Shown in pieces: positions 16,082-23,978 of a stretch of 29,641 nucleotides of DNA. This stretch comes from Streptosporangiaceae bacterium. Its GTDB lineage: Bacteria; Actinomycetota; Actinomycetes; Streptosporangiales; Streptosporangiaceae. The notes below the pieces were generated by a model. The model was not told the DNA's origin and ran no database searches. It worked only from the letters and a program-made list of their open reading frames with translations. Both the position numbers and the translations under genes were made by a program. Position 1 is the first letter of the stretch. Every line of letters starts with the position of its first letter. The stretch is from assembly GCA_030039095.1 (NCBI GenBank), contig JASHQP010000317.1, forward strand, positions 1 through 29,641, in the 5' to 3' direction.

Positions 16082-16116
16082 AGCAGGCACCTCGCCTGTT
16101 CGGCGAAGTGCCTGCT
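16082..16116. terminator. Bidirectional stem-loop between GntR gene and tRNA-Ser
   Basis: AGCAGGCACCTCGCC and GGCGAAGTGCCTGCT form a 15-bp stem with one mismatch around a TGTTC loop. It sits just after the GntR stop codon and just after the 3' end of the leftward tRNA, so it can end both transcripts. No long U-tract is present, as is common in actinomycetes. Confidence 0.7.
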
Positions 16117-16119
16117 CGG

Positions 16120-16212
16120 TGGCGGAGGCTCGGGGATTTGAACCCCGGATGGGCGGTAAACCCAAACCGCATTAGCAGTGCGGCGCCATAGACCGGACTA
16201 GGCGAAGCCTCC
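16120..16212 (-). tRNA. tRNA-Ser (anticodon GCU), CCA encoded
   Basis: Acceptor stem GGAGGCT/AGCCTCC, a long variable arm as in class II tRNAs, anticodon arm CCGCA-CTGCTAA-TGCGG giving anticodon GCT, T-arm CCGGG-GTTCAAAT-CCCCG type, discriminator G. The three bases after the discriminator read CCA (complement of 16120-16122). It decodes AGC/AGU codons. Confidence 0.95.
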
Positions 16213-16333
16213 AATGACCCATCGGGGTCCGACCCAGGCTACCGGTACCGGCAGAGCCCGGGCAAAGCAGATCGCCCTGGTAAACGACGAGGGAAGTGGA
16301 GGGACCAGGGAGGTGGCTGGGGGCCGAGCGACG

Positions 16334-17974
16334 TCAGCCAGCCTCGATCACCTCGTAGTCCCCGTTGGCGTACGCGTCGCGGATCCTGGTCTTGGCGAAC
16401 TTGCCGACGCTGGTCTTGGGCACCTCGGTGATGAACGACCACCGCTCGGGCAACTGCCAGCGCGGCACCTGCGCACCGAGGAACTCCCGCAACTCGGCGG
16501 CGGTGACGGTGGCGCCGGGCGCCAGCACCACGGCGGCCAGCGGCCGCTCGCCCCACTTGTCGTCCGGGACGCCGATCACCGCGGCCTCGGAAACCTGCGG
16601 GTGCGCCATCAGGAGGTTCTCCAGCTCCATCGACGAGATCCACTCGCCGCCGGACTTGATCACGTCCTTGGCCCGGTCGGTGAGGGTCACGTAGCCGAGC
16701 TGGTCGATCGTGCCGACGTCGCCGGTGCGCAGCCAGCCGTCGTCGAACTTGGCCGGGTCGTCGTCCTTGTAGTAGCTCCCGGTCACCCACGGGCCGCGGG
16801 CCTCGATCTCGCCGACCGCCTCGCCGTCGTGCGGCAGCACCGTGCCGTCCGGGCCGACCAGCCTGGCCTCGATGGCGCACATCAGCCGGCCCGCGGAGTC
16901 GCGGTAGCGCCACGCCTCGTCCTCCGGCGTGCCGGCGGGCGGGTGCGCCACACTGCCGAGCGGCGAGGTCTCGGTCATCCCCCAGGCCTGCACGATCCGG
17001 ACGCCTAGCTCCTTCTCGTACGCCTCCTGGAGCGCGTGCGGCACCGCGGAACCGCCGCACGGGACGAGCCGGAGCGAGGAGAGGTCGCCGCCGTGTGAGC
17101 GCACGTACGCCAGCAGCATGTTCCAGATCGTGGGCACGGCACCGGCGATCGTCGGGCGTTCCGCCTCGATGAGCCGGACCAGCGGCTCCGGCTGCAGGAA
17201 CCGGTCCGGCATGATCAGGTCGGCGCCGGCCATCACCGCGGCGTACGGCAGGCCCCAGGCGTTGGCATGGAACATCGGCACCACCGGCAGCACCTTGTCC
17301 TGCTCCGACAGCGCAAAGATGTTGCCCAGGCAGACGCCCATCGAGTGCAGGTAGGACGACCGGTGGCTGTAGGCCACGCCCTTCGGGTGCCCGGTGGTAC
17401 CGCTGGTGTAGCACATCGCCGCGGCGGACCGCTCGTCCAGTTCGGGCCAGCCGAACGTGTCGGGCTGCGCGGCGAGCAGGTCTTCGTAGGAGTGCACGCT
17501 GCGGCCGCTGGCAGCCAGATCATCCACGGGGCTTGGCGTTCCGGGCTCTGGACTTGTTACCAGGACGTGCCGGATCGTCGGGGCATGCGGAAGGACCTGG
17601 GCCAGCAGGGGCACCAGGGTGGGGTCGACGATCACCACATCGTCCCCGGCGTGCGTGGCGATGTAGCCGATCACCTGAGGGTCGAGGCGCAGGTTCAGCG
17701 TGTGCAGCACCGCGCCCATGGACGGGATCGCCAGGTAGGCCTCGAGGTGCTCGGCGTTGTTCCACATCAGCGTGGCCACCCGCTGGTCGCCGTCGACGCC
17801 GAGGCTGCGCAGGGCGTTCGCGAGCCGGGCGGCCCTCGCTCCGGTCTCTCCGTAGCTCTGCCGCCGGGTGCCCGACGACGTGCAGGTCACCACCTCGCGG
17901 TCGGCATACGCCGACGTGCCATAGCGCATGATCGCCTGGACCGTCAGCGGAACGTCCATCATCGTGCTCTGCAC
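16334..17974 (-). CDS. Acyl-CoA synthetase (AMP-forming, fatty-acid CoA ligase type)
   Basis: 546 residues from a GTG at 17974, chosen for GGAGG with 8-nt spacing and because VQSTMMDVPLT matches the usual family start; a longer reading to 18049 lacks support. Motifs: phosphate loop YTSGTTGHPKGV (about 189-200), adenylate motif GWLRTGD, hinge DRAKDVIKSGGEWISS, and the catalytic Lys in PKTSVGKFAKTRIR near the C-terminus. It activates a carboxylic acid to acyl-AMP and then acyl-CoA. Chain length cannot be deduced; medium/long fatty acids or aryl acids are possible. It stands alone on the minus strand, downstream of an ECF sigma gene. Confidence 0.94.
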   Translation of the reverse strand: MQSTMMDVPLTVQAIMRYGTSAYADREVVTCTSSGTRRQSYGETGARAARLANALRSLGVDGDQRVATLMWNNAEHLEAYLAIPSMGAVLHTLNLRLDPQVIGYIATHAGDDVVIVDPTLVPLLAQVLPHAPTIRHVLVTSPEPGTPSPVDDLAASGRSVHSYEDLLAAQPDTFGWPELDERSAAAMCYTSGTTGHPKGVAYSHRSSYLHSMGVCLGNIFALSEQDKVLPVVPMFHANAWGLPYAAVMAGADLIMPDRFLQPEPLVRLIEAERPTIAGAVPTIWNMLLAYVRSHGGDLSSLRLVPCGGSAVPHALQEAYEKELGVRIVQAWGMTETSPLGSVAHPPAGTPEDEAWRYRDSAGRLMCAIEARLVGPDGTVLPHDGEAVGEIEARGPWVTGSYYKDDDPAKFDDGWLRTGDVGTIDQLGYVTLTDRAKDVIKSGGEWISSMELENLLMAHPQVSEAAVIGVPDDKWGERPLAAVVLAPGATVTAAELREFLGAQVPRWQLPERWSFITEVPKTSVGKFAKTRIRDAYANGDYEVIEAG

Positions 17975-18082
17975 CTTGGCCACCTCCTGCGGTGTGCCCG
18001 TTACCCGCCTCCGATGGGCTGTATCGCCCCCTGGGGTGGATAGTGCCACAGCTAGCGGAAAAACGTCACCACCGGTGACGGC

Positions 18083-18733
18083 TCAATCCTCCTGGAGTTC
18101 GGCGTCGATGCGCAGCTTGGCGACGGCGCGCGAGACTGTGCTCTTGACGGTGCCGAGGCTCACCCCGAGCGCGTCGGCGACCTCGGCCTCGGTCATGTCC
18201 TCGTAGTAGCGCAGCATCACGGCCGCGCGCATTCGCTGCGGCAGCCGGTCGACGGCGCGGCGCAGCGTGTCCGCCAGGTCGCTGCTCCCCGTCTGGTCCG
18301 CCACGGCCTGGTCGGGGATCTCGTCGGTCGGGTACTCCTCCAGCCGGCGCCGGCGCCACCACGAGATGTGCGTGTTGACCATGGCCCGGCGCACGTAGCC
18401 GTCCAGCGCGCCCCGGTCCTCGATCCGGTCCCAGGCCAGATAGGTCTTGGCCAGCGCCGCCTGCAGCAGGTCCTCGGCGTCCGCGCGGTTGCCGGTCAGC
18501 AAGTATGCGGTCCGCAACAATGACCGACTACGGGCCGTAACGTAGTCCCTGAAGCCGGGGTCGTCGAACCCCGGCCGGTTCGGCTGCGTGGCAAGCACCG
18601 GGCCGCCGGTATGGCTCCGCTGCGCGCCGGTGCCTTCCCCCTGGTCACCGCCTGCGCTGCCTGCGACGCCCCGAACTGCTGCGGCTGAATCCGCGCGTGC
18701 TTCCACCACGAAGTGATCGCCCCCGACGCTCAC
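18083..18733 (-). CDS. ECF RNA polymerase sigma factor, SigE family
   Basis: Up to 216 residues. Region 2 is FRDYVTARSRSLLRTAYLLTGNRADAEDLLQAALAKTYLAWDRIED, followed by the SigE-type YVRRAMVNTHISWWRRRR. Region 4 is LPQRMRAAVMLRYYEDMTEAEVADALGVSLGTVKSTVSRAVAKLR with a clear HTH. The first ~50 residues are low-complexity and not typical of the family; a GTG at 18598 is an alternative start giving about 171 residues, closer to the usual length. No anti-sigma gene lies next to it. It should direct RNA polymerase to a small stress or envelope regulon. Confidence 0.92.
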   Translation of the reverse strand: MSVGGDHFVVEARADSAAAVRGVAGSAGGDQGEGTGAQRSHTGGPVLATQPNRPGFDDPGFRDYVTARSRSLLRTAYLLTGNRADAEDLLQAALAKTYLAWDRIEDRGALDGYVRRAMVNTHISWWRRRRLEEYPTDEIPDQAVADQTGSSDLADTLRRAVDRLPQRMRAAVMLRYYEDMTEAEVADALGVSLGTVKSTVSRAVAKLRIDAELQED

Positions 18734-19095
18734 ATTCTAACGGTACTCGTCGGCGCCGTTAAGAGGTGACTACCGCTTGTAACGGCGCGTCGCCTTGCCG
18801 GAGATACACCTGTGGCGGCCGCGGGACCTCGCCATCGGGACGCACATGTGTCACTTCCAAATGGAAAAGGCGTGAATCGCTTGACGCGGGCATGGCCAGG
18901 TCAGCATGGTCATTTAGGCTGGGTTGGCTGGCCAGATGAGAACGGCCGCCGGGCGGGCAGCCCGCGCGGCCGGCAAGGGCGGATGGGCCGGGCAGGTGGT
19001 CCGGCCGGGGCAGGCACGACGCTGGGCTGGTAGCTCCGTGGGGCTACCGGCCGGGTGGCACGGGGCTGGGCCACGAGCCCGGCAGGGGAGGGCCG
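18734..19095. other. Divergent intergenic region, no gene seen
   Basis: 362 bp between the sigma-factor gene and the Cys-rich protein gene. Neither strand has a convincing coding frame. TTGACG (18881-18886) with CATGGT (18905-18910), spacer 18, is a weak rightward promoter candidate that would leave a leader of about 180 nt. The last 170 bp are G-rich. Confidence 0.4.
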
Positions 19096-20127
19096 ATGCT
19101 GGACGTCCACGGCGACTTCCGGTGCTGCGATCGCTGCACCGGAAACGCCACGGCCGTGCGCGCGTCGCGGCGGCGCATGCTGAAAGCCGCGGTGTTCACG
19201 GCGCACGGCGAATCTCCCGATCCGGGGGCCGAGCGTGCCGCCGACTTCCCGGCCCCCGGCAAGCTGCCGCGGGCGGTCACCGGCACCGTCCGCGACGTCA
19301 GCCCGCACGTCCTGGTGATCGGTAACGGCGCCAGCGAGACCCGGATCGCGCTCACGTCCGGGGCGACCGCCTGGCGCGGCGGCCCGCTGGAGCCATCCGG
19401 GGTGCAGCCAGGCGACCAGGCAGTGGTCCGGCTGCATCCGTCGCAGCGCAGCGTGGCCGACCGGATCTGGGCGAACATCGGCCGCGCGACCGGGGTCATC
19501 GTCGAGCGCGACGGCGACAGCCTGCTGGTCGACGAGGGCAAGACGAAGCCACGTCAGTTAGTGACGATCCCGTGTGCCGCGTCCGGCCGCATCCAGGTCC
19601 GCTTCCCGAACCTCGAGCCCGGTTACCTGATCGACGTCATCGGCGTCCGGCGGCCAGGAGAACTCGAGGCGCGGATACCGGCGACATCACAGCCCGCCTA
19701 CCCGGTCGACCAGATGCCCACACCGGCCATGGTGACCGGCCGGGTGCCCGCTGTCATGAGCGGCTCCGTCACCTGGCATGAGCCTGTCGACGAGCCGCCC
19801 GGGCTGCTGGGCGTGTCCTACCCGGCCCTCGACCCGGGGTCCGGGTGCGCCGAGGACCCGGTCGGCGGCGCCGCACCGCAGTTCGTGCGCATGCCCTACC
19901 TCGCCGTGGGCAGCGTTCTGCAGGTCAGGAACGACTGCACCAAAAACTCGTGCACGCTGTCGGTCACCGGCTGCGCCGCCATCGCCCGGCTGTTCAACGA
20001 CCGGTGCGTCACCTGCGGCACCTCCCCGCGCGGCCGCGTCGCCGACCTGACCCAGGCCAGCTTCATCGCGCTCGGCGGGGAACTCGAGCGTGGCTGCTTC
20101 AACGCGACGATCACGATAGGCCGCTGA
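19096..20127 (+). CDS. Cys-rich protein with a C-terminal double-psi-barrel-like domain
   Basis: 343 residues with GGGGAGG 4 nt before the ATG. There is no signal peptide or membrane segment. The middle (residues about 60-190) looks like small beta-barrel repeats (VTGTVRDVSPHVLVIGNG, GVIVERDGDSLLVDEG). The last ~95 residues hold eight or more Cys (NDCTKNSCTLSVTGCAA, DRCVTCGTS, RGCF) and end in GRVADLTQASFIALGGELERGCFNATITIG, which resembles the end of an RlpA/expansin-like double-psi barrel. The next gene starts 2 nt downstream and encodes a MauE-like membrane protein, so a thiol-redox partnership is suggested. One TTA leucine codon occurs at 19558. Function unknown. Confidence 0.7.
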   Translation: MLDVHGDFRCCDRCTGNATAVRASRRRMLKAAVFTAHGESPDPGAERAADFPAPGKLPRAVTGTVRDVSPHVLVIGNGASETRIALTSGATAWRGGPLEPSGVQPGDQAVVRLHPSQRSVADRIWANIGRATGVIVERDGDSLLVDEGKTKPRQLVTIPCAASGRIQVRFPNLEPGYLIDVIGVRRPGELEARIPATSQPAYPVDQMPTPAMVTGRVPAVMSGSVTWHEPVDEPPGLLGVSYPALDPGSGCAEDPVGGAAPQFVRMPYLAVGSVLQVRNDCTKNSCTLSVTGCAAIARLFNDRCVTCGTSPRGRVADLTQASFIALGGELERGCFNATITIGR

Positions 20128-20129
20128 CG

Positions 20130-21287
20130 ATGTTCGGGCACACGCTGCTGGAGATCCGGGAGGCTCAGGTTCCGCTGCTGTCGGCCATGCTGCTCGGTGG
20201 GTGCGCGGCCAAGGTGGCGCGCGTCGTGCGCGTCGGGTCGATGGACGCCGGTCTCGGCCCGACCGCGCTTTTTCCCCTCCGGCTGCGCCGGCCGGTGGCG
20301 ATCACGACCTGCGCCGTCGAGTTCGCCTGCGGCGTGGCGCTGATCGTGACCGCCGGCGGACTCGGGCGGGGCGGGGCCGCGACCGCGGTGCGGATCGTGA
20401 CGTCGCTGCTGTTCCTGGTCGCGACCTGCGCTCTGATCGAACTGCGCACCAGCCATCCCGAGACCGGATGCGGCTGCTTCGGCGAGTTCAGCCGGGCCCC
20501 GGTGAGCGGGCGCACGCTGACCAGGTCCGCCTTTTTCGCCGCCGCGGCGCTGGCCACGATCGGCCTCCCCCCGATGCGGACGCCGCACCCCGGTGCCGGC
20601 GCGGCCAGGCTGCTCGGGATCGTCGCCATCGAGCTGGCCGTGATCGCCCTGCTCTCACCGGAGCTTGGCGAGGCGCTCACGCGCCTCGGCTACTCCGAGC
20701 CGTGTGAGCTGCGCCGGATGCCCACGGTCCGGACGCTGGCCGCGCTGCGCCGCAGTTCGCAATGGCGCAAGCGAGCCGGGCTGATCACGGCCGAGGTGCC
20801 CGTCGATATCTGGCGGGAACTGTGCTGGCGGTATGTCGTGTTCCCGGCCCGGGTCGGCGACCGGGCGAGCGAGATTGTCTTTGCCGTCTACCTGCGCCCG
20901 CACCGCCCGCTGGTCCACAGCGCCCTGGTCGACTCGGCAACGGGTGCGGTGCTGCCGTGGCCCGTGGTCCCGGCGCGGCGCAGGTGGGTCCTGCCGGCGA
21001 AGCCGTCAGCGCCGGGCCCCGAGGCGGGCGGCACCCGCCGGATCGGCGCTGACGCCGAATCCTGGTCTGTTTCGCCGACCGGTTCACTGCCCTTCTCCGG
21101 GGGCCGGCGGCCCGTTCCCGGGGCCAGCTGGCCGGGGCCCGGTTCCGGCCTGGGCGCAGGCAGCGGCCGGATTCCGGCGGGAATGCTCTCGGCTCACAGC
21201 GATCCCGACCTTCACATCCGCCAGGCCGGGGCCGAGCCGTCAGCCCATTCGTCGCCAGACGATCTGCCATTTTCTAGCGATCTCTAG
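20130..21287 (+). CDS. MauE-like (DoxX-fold) membrane protein with long soluble tail
   Basis: 385 residues from an ATG two bases after the preceding stop. The first ~195 residues have about four to five membrane segments with the MauE-type motif GCGCFGEF (near residue 113), where paired Cys are thought to shuttle electrons to thioredoxin-like partners. The last ~190 residues are soluble, include EVPVDIWRELCWRYVVFP and a low-complexity Gly/Pro/Ser region, and are not recognised. MauE proper (about 190 residues) helps form disulfides in methylamine dehydrogenase; here no mau structural genes are present, so a general thiol-redox role with the Cys-rich upstream protein is the better guess. Confidence 0.78.
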   Translation: MFGHTLLEIREAQVPLLSAMLLGGCAAKVARVVRVGSMDAGLGPTALFPLRLRRPVAITTCAVEFACGVALIVTAGGLGRGGAATAVRIVTSLLFLVATCALIELRTSHPETGCGCFGEFSRAPVSGRTLTRSAFFAAAALATIGLPPMRTPHPGAGAARLLGIVAIELAVIALLSPELGEALTRLGYSEPCELRRMPTVRTLAALRRSSQWRKRAGLITAEVPVDIWRELCWRYVVFPARVGDRASEIVFAVYLRPHRPLVHSALVDSATGAVLPWPVVPARRRWVLPAKPSAPGPEAGGTRRIGADAESWSVSPTGSLPFSGGRRPVPGASWPGPGSGLGAGSGRIPAGMLSAHSDPDLHIRQAGAEPSAHSSPDDLPFSSDL

Positions 21288-21340
21288 CTGGCGTTCTAGA
21301 CGGGGCAAGACCTTCCCAGAAGAACCCATCCGCGGCCCGT

Positions 21341-22516
21341 TCAGGCTGGCTGGGCGCGAAGGAACCGGCCGAAATGCGGCACGGTGAAGGCAATGAGGCC
21401 TCGCTCCGAGCTGTAGATCAGGCCCTTCTTGATCAGGCTGTCCCGCGCCGGCGAAACGCTGGACGGCTTGCGCCCGAGTTCCTCGGCGACCTGCGCGGTC
21501 GGCACCGGCTCGTCGCCAAGCTGCGCCATCGCCCGCATGTACTCCCGTTCCGCCGGGGTGGCGCGCTCGTACCTGCTGCCGAAGAAGCCGACAGCAAGCT
21601 CACCGGCGGCCACCGGGCTCGCCACGCCGACGTCGGCGGCGGTGACCGGGCTCGCGGCGGCGACATCCCACGTCACCTTGCCGTAGGCCTGGACGAAGTA
21701 GGGATATCCGTCGGCCGCCGTGTAGAGCGCGTCCAGCGCCGCGGGCTCGAAGTCCGCGCCCTCGCGCCGGGCCGGGGCGAGCAGCGCGAAGTCCGCGGCG
21801 TCCCGGTCGAGGCGGTCGATCCGCACGTACCTGAACAGCCGCTCGGAGTAGCTCTTGCTGGCGGAAAGCACGGAGGGCAGATGCGGCAGCCCCGCGCCGA
21901 CCACGATCAGCGGCCCGCCGGTCTGGGACAGCTCGTGGCAGGCCGCGCACAGCGCGGAAACGTCGGGCGCGGGGACATCCTGCATCTCGTCCACGAACAG
22001 CGCGATGCCCACGGAGAGGTCGGCGGCCACCGAGGCCGCGTCGGTCAGCAGCTCGGTGAGGTCGATCTCGAGATCGCCGGAATCGGCCCGGCCGCGTGAC
22101 GCGGGCACGTCGATGCCCAGGTGCGCGAATGAGCCTTTCGGCGCGGCGGGATCGCGCATGGCGAATGCCTTGAGCACGCCCAGAAACTCCTCGATCCGGT
22201 CCGGCGCCCGGTGCCTCGGCGCGAGCTCGCGCACGGCCATGTGCAGGGCCGAGGCAATGGGCCGCCGGATCGACTGGTCCGGCCGGGCCTCGATCTTTCC
22301 GGTTCCCCAGAGCCGCTGCATGGCCATCGATCGGAACGCATTCAGCAGCACGGTCTTGCCGACGCCACGCAGTCCGGTGAGCACCATGCTGCGCTCCGGC
22401 CGCCCGCGGGCGACGCGCTCGAGCACGACCTCGAACTCGCCGATCTCACGATCGCGGCCTGCGAGTTCCGGCGGGCGCTGGCCAGCTCCTGGCGCATAAG
22501 GATTGCGAACCGGGTC
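21341..22516 (-). CDS. AAA-type ATPase with C-terminal winged helix (Orc/STAND-like)
   Basis: 391 residues from a GTG at 22516, where the protein begins VDPVRNPYAPGAGQRPPELAGRD, a natural start for this family; a TTG at 22564 would add 16 residues. Walker A is GLRGVGKT (about 48-55) and Walker B is LFVDEMQD (about 175-180). After the ATPase core comes a domain like that of Orc1/Cdc6 or AAA_16 proteins, then a winged helix (EYMRAMAQLGDEPVPTAQVAEELGRKPSSVSPARDSLIKKGLI). Such proteins occur in many actinomycetes, and their partner is unknown. It follows the ctaG-like gene on the same strand after about 100 bp that contains an inverted repeat. Confidence 0.85.
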   Translation of the reverse strand, partial: DPVRNPYAPGAGQRPPELAGRDREIGEFEVVLERVARGRPERSMVLTGLRGVGKTVLLNAFRSMAMQRLWGTGKIEARPDQSIRRPIASALHMAVRELAPRHRAPDRIEEFLGVLKAFAMRDPAAPKGSFAHLGIDVPASRGRADSGDLEIDLTELLTDAASVAADLSVGIALFVDEMQDVPAPDVSALCAACHELSQTGGPLIVVGAGLPHLPSVLSASKSYSERLFRYVRIDRLDRDAADFALLAPARREGADFEPAALDALYTAADGYPYFVQAYGKVTWDVAAASPVTAADVGVASPVAAGELAVGFFGSRYERATPAEREYMRAMAQLGDEPVPTAQVAEELGRKPSSVSPARDSLIKKGLIYSSERGLIAFTVPHFGRFLRAQPA

Positions 22517-22544
22517 CACGGCATTGCAGCTTATTGGGTGATCT

Positions 22545-22575
22545 AGCGCTTTCCCTAGATTCAATTAGAAAGCGC
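22545..22575. repeat. Inverted repeat upstream of the AAA ATPase gene
   Basis: AGCGCTTTC (22545-22553) and GAAAGCGCT (22567-22575) form a perfect 9-bp inverted repeat around 13 AT-rich bases. It lies 29-59 bp before the preferred start codon of the ATPase gene, so it may be an operator; a weak terminator for the upstream ctaG-like gene is the alternative. Confidence 0.45.
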
Positions 22576-22614
22576 TCGCCGGCGTGTCGCGGCGAGCCCG
22601 CCGGGCCGTACTGG

Positions 22615-23688
22615 CTATGGATTGCGGCCGGGTTCGGCCTGGTTGAGCCGGGCCAGGAAGGCGTTGTACGCGGCGAGGTGCTCGTCGTCGTCGATTCCGC
22701 CACGGCCGTCCCAGTTGACGGCCGCGGGCGCCGCACCACCGTCGGCCGCGGCGGCGGAGTCGATGCCGCGCTCGGCCGCCGCCGTCCCGGGCGCTCCGGG
22801 CGCCTGATGGGAGGCAACCAGGCTGGCGAGACTGGCCCTGCGGGCCGCCTCGAGCCACCCGTGGCCGCTCGCCGCCTCGCTGCCGTCGATGCTCCACATC
22901 AGATACACGAGCATCATCAGGCCGAACATGATGGCGTCGCCGCCGATCCACATCACCGCGCCACCATCGTGCAGGTCCGACACCGGCAGTGGCGCCCACG
23001 CGGGCCGCGGGCCCACGGGCACCCCTGGTGTTCCCGCCGACCCGTAGCCGAGCATGAGCCCGGTGAACGTGTCCACCGGCATCATCAGCACGAGGATGAC
23101 GAACCGGACCGGGTAGCTCAGCCGCCAGCGGATCGGCTCGCGGCCGAGGATCGGCAGGAAGAACAGGTAGCCGACGACGAGGAAGAGGACGTGCTCGGCG
23201 TTGTGCGCCACCTGGTTGCTCTGCACCAGGTTGGCGAAGTTCGTGAGGTGCGCCCCCATGACCGCGGCCGCGTAGGCGACGCAGCCGAAAACCGGCCAGG
23301 TCAGGAAGCTGGCGACCGGGGACCGCAGGATCCGCTTGACCCAGCTGTGCAGCGGGTTCCTGCTCGCGTGCATCAGCAGCGTGATCGGCTGGCCGAAGAT
23401 GAGCAGCGGCGGCGCGACCATGATCAGCATCAGGTGCTGCACCATGTGGTCCCAGAACAGCACGTCGTCGTAGACGCCGATGCCGCTCTCCGTTGCCAGC
23501 ACCACGACCGCGAGGCCAGCGAGGAACAGCCCGGTCCGCCAGGCAGGCCACCGCCGCGCCGGATGCCGCCGTGCGACCCGGACGACCCCCCACAGGTACA
23601 GGCCGGCCAGGATCACGACAGCGGCGGTGACGACCGGCGCGAACTGCCAGACCGTGACGATGGCCTGGACGCCGAACGGGCGCAGCAT
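22615..23688 (-). CDS. ctaG: Cytochrome c oxidase assembly factor CtaG (caa3 type)
   Basis: 357 residues with GGAGG 5 nt before the ATG. Around seven to eight membrane segments. The caa3_CtaG pattern is visible: LFWDHMVQHLMLIMVAPPLLIFGQPITLLMHA with conserved His residues, VAHNAEHVLFLVVGYLFFLPILG, and DHDGG-like SDLHDGGAVMWIGGDAIMFGLMMLVYLMW. CtaG proteins help mature the copper centres of cytochrome c oxidase in Gram-positive bacteria. The C-terminal ~70 residues are soluble, Ala-rich and end in a charged helix (DDDEHLAAYNAFLARLNQAEPG). It appears transcribed alone or with the ATPase gene. Confidence 0.9.
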   Translation of the reverse strand: MLRPFGVQAIVTVWQFAPVVTAAVVILAGLYLWGVVRVARRHPARRWPAWRTGLFLAGLAVVVLATESGIGVYDDVLFWDHMVQHLMLIMVAPPLLIFGQPITLLMHASRNPLHSWVKRILRSPVASFLTWPVFGCVAYAAAVMGAHLTNFANLVQSNQVAHNAEHVLFLVVGYLFFLPILGREPIRWRLSYPVRFVILVLMMPVDTFTGLMLGYGSAGTPGVPVGPRPAWAPLPVSDLHDGGAVMWIGGDAIMFGLMMLVYLMWSIDGSEAASGHGWLEAARRASLASLVASHQAPGAPGTAAAERGIDSAAAADGGAAPAAVNWDGRGGIDDDEHLAAYNAFLARLNQAEPGRNP

Positions 23689-23792
23689 GGGGACCTCCTC
23701 CGTTCGTGAGCCTACTCACCCGCCGTGGACGCCCGGGCCGCAGGCTTGTGCCGGCCGTGTTCGGCGCCGTGCGCGGGCTATCGTGTCTCCCG

Positions 23793-23881
23793 GGAGGGTT
23801 CGCCTAGTGGCCGATGGCGGCAGTCTTGAAAACTGCTAGGGCGTTGACGCGTCCTCGTGGGTTCGAATCCCACACCCTCCG
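23793..23881 (+). tRNA. tRNA-Ser (anticodon UGA), CCA not encoded
   Basis: Acceptor stem GGAGGGT/ACCCTCC, D-arm CGCCTAGTGGCCGATGGCG, anticodon arm CAGT-CTTGAAA-ACTG giving TGA, a long class II variable arm, and T-arm GTGGG-TTCGAAT-CCCAC. After the discriminator G the sequence continues CCTT, so CCA must be added after transcription. It decodes UCA and related serine codons. Confidence 0.95.
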
Positions 23882-23907
23882 CCTTGCGGGTTCCGGCCCG
23901 GACAGCA

Positions 23908-23939
23908 CACCGGGCCGCCCCCTCGGGGGCGGCCCGGTG
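23908..23939. terminator. Strong stem-loop terminator
   Basis: CACCGGGCCGCCCCC (23908-23922) pairs perfectly with GGGGGCGGCCCGGTG (23925-23939). It follows tRNA-Ser(UGA) and also lies 40 bp beyond the stop of the leftward Ig-repeat gene, so it can serve both directions. Confidence 0.85.
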
Positions 23940-23978
23940 CTTCGTGCTCACATCAGCGCGCTGGGCTGTTCCTGATCG

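Noticed and set aside
20130..21287. Methylamine dehydrogenase (mau) cluster
   Set aside because: Only a MauE-like fold is present; no large or small subunit, MauD or MauG genes.
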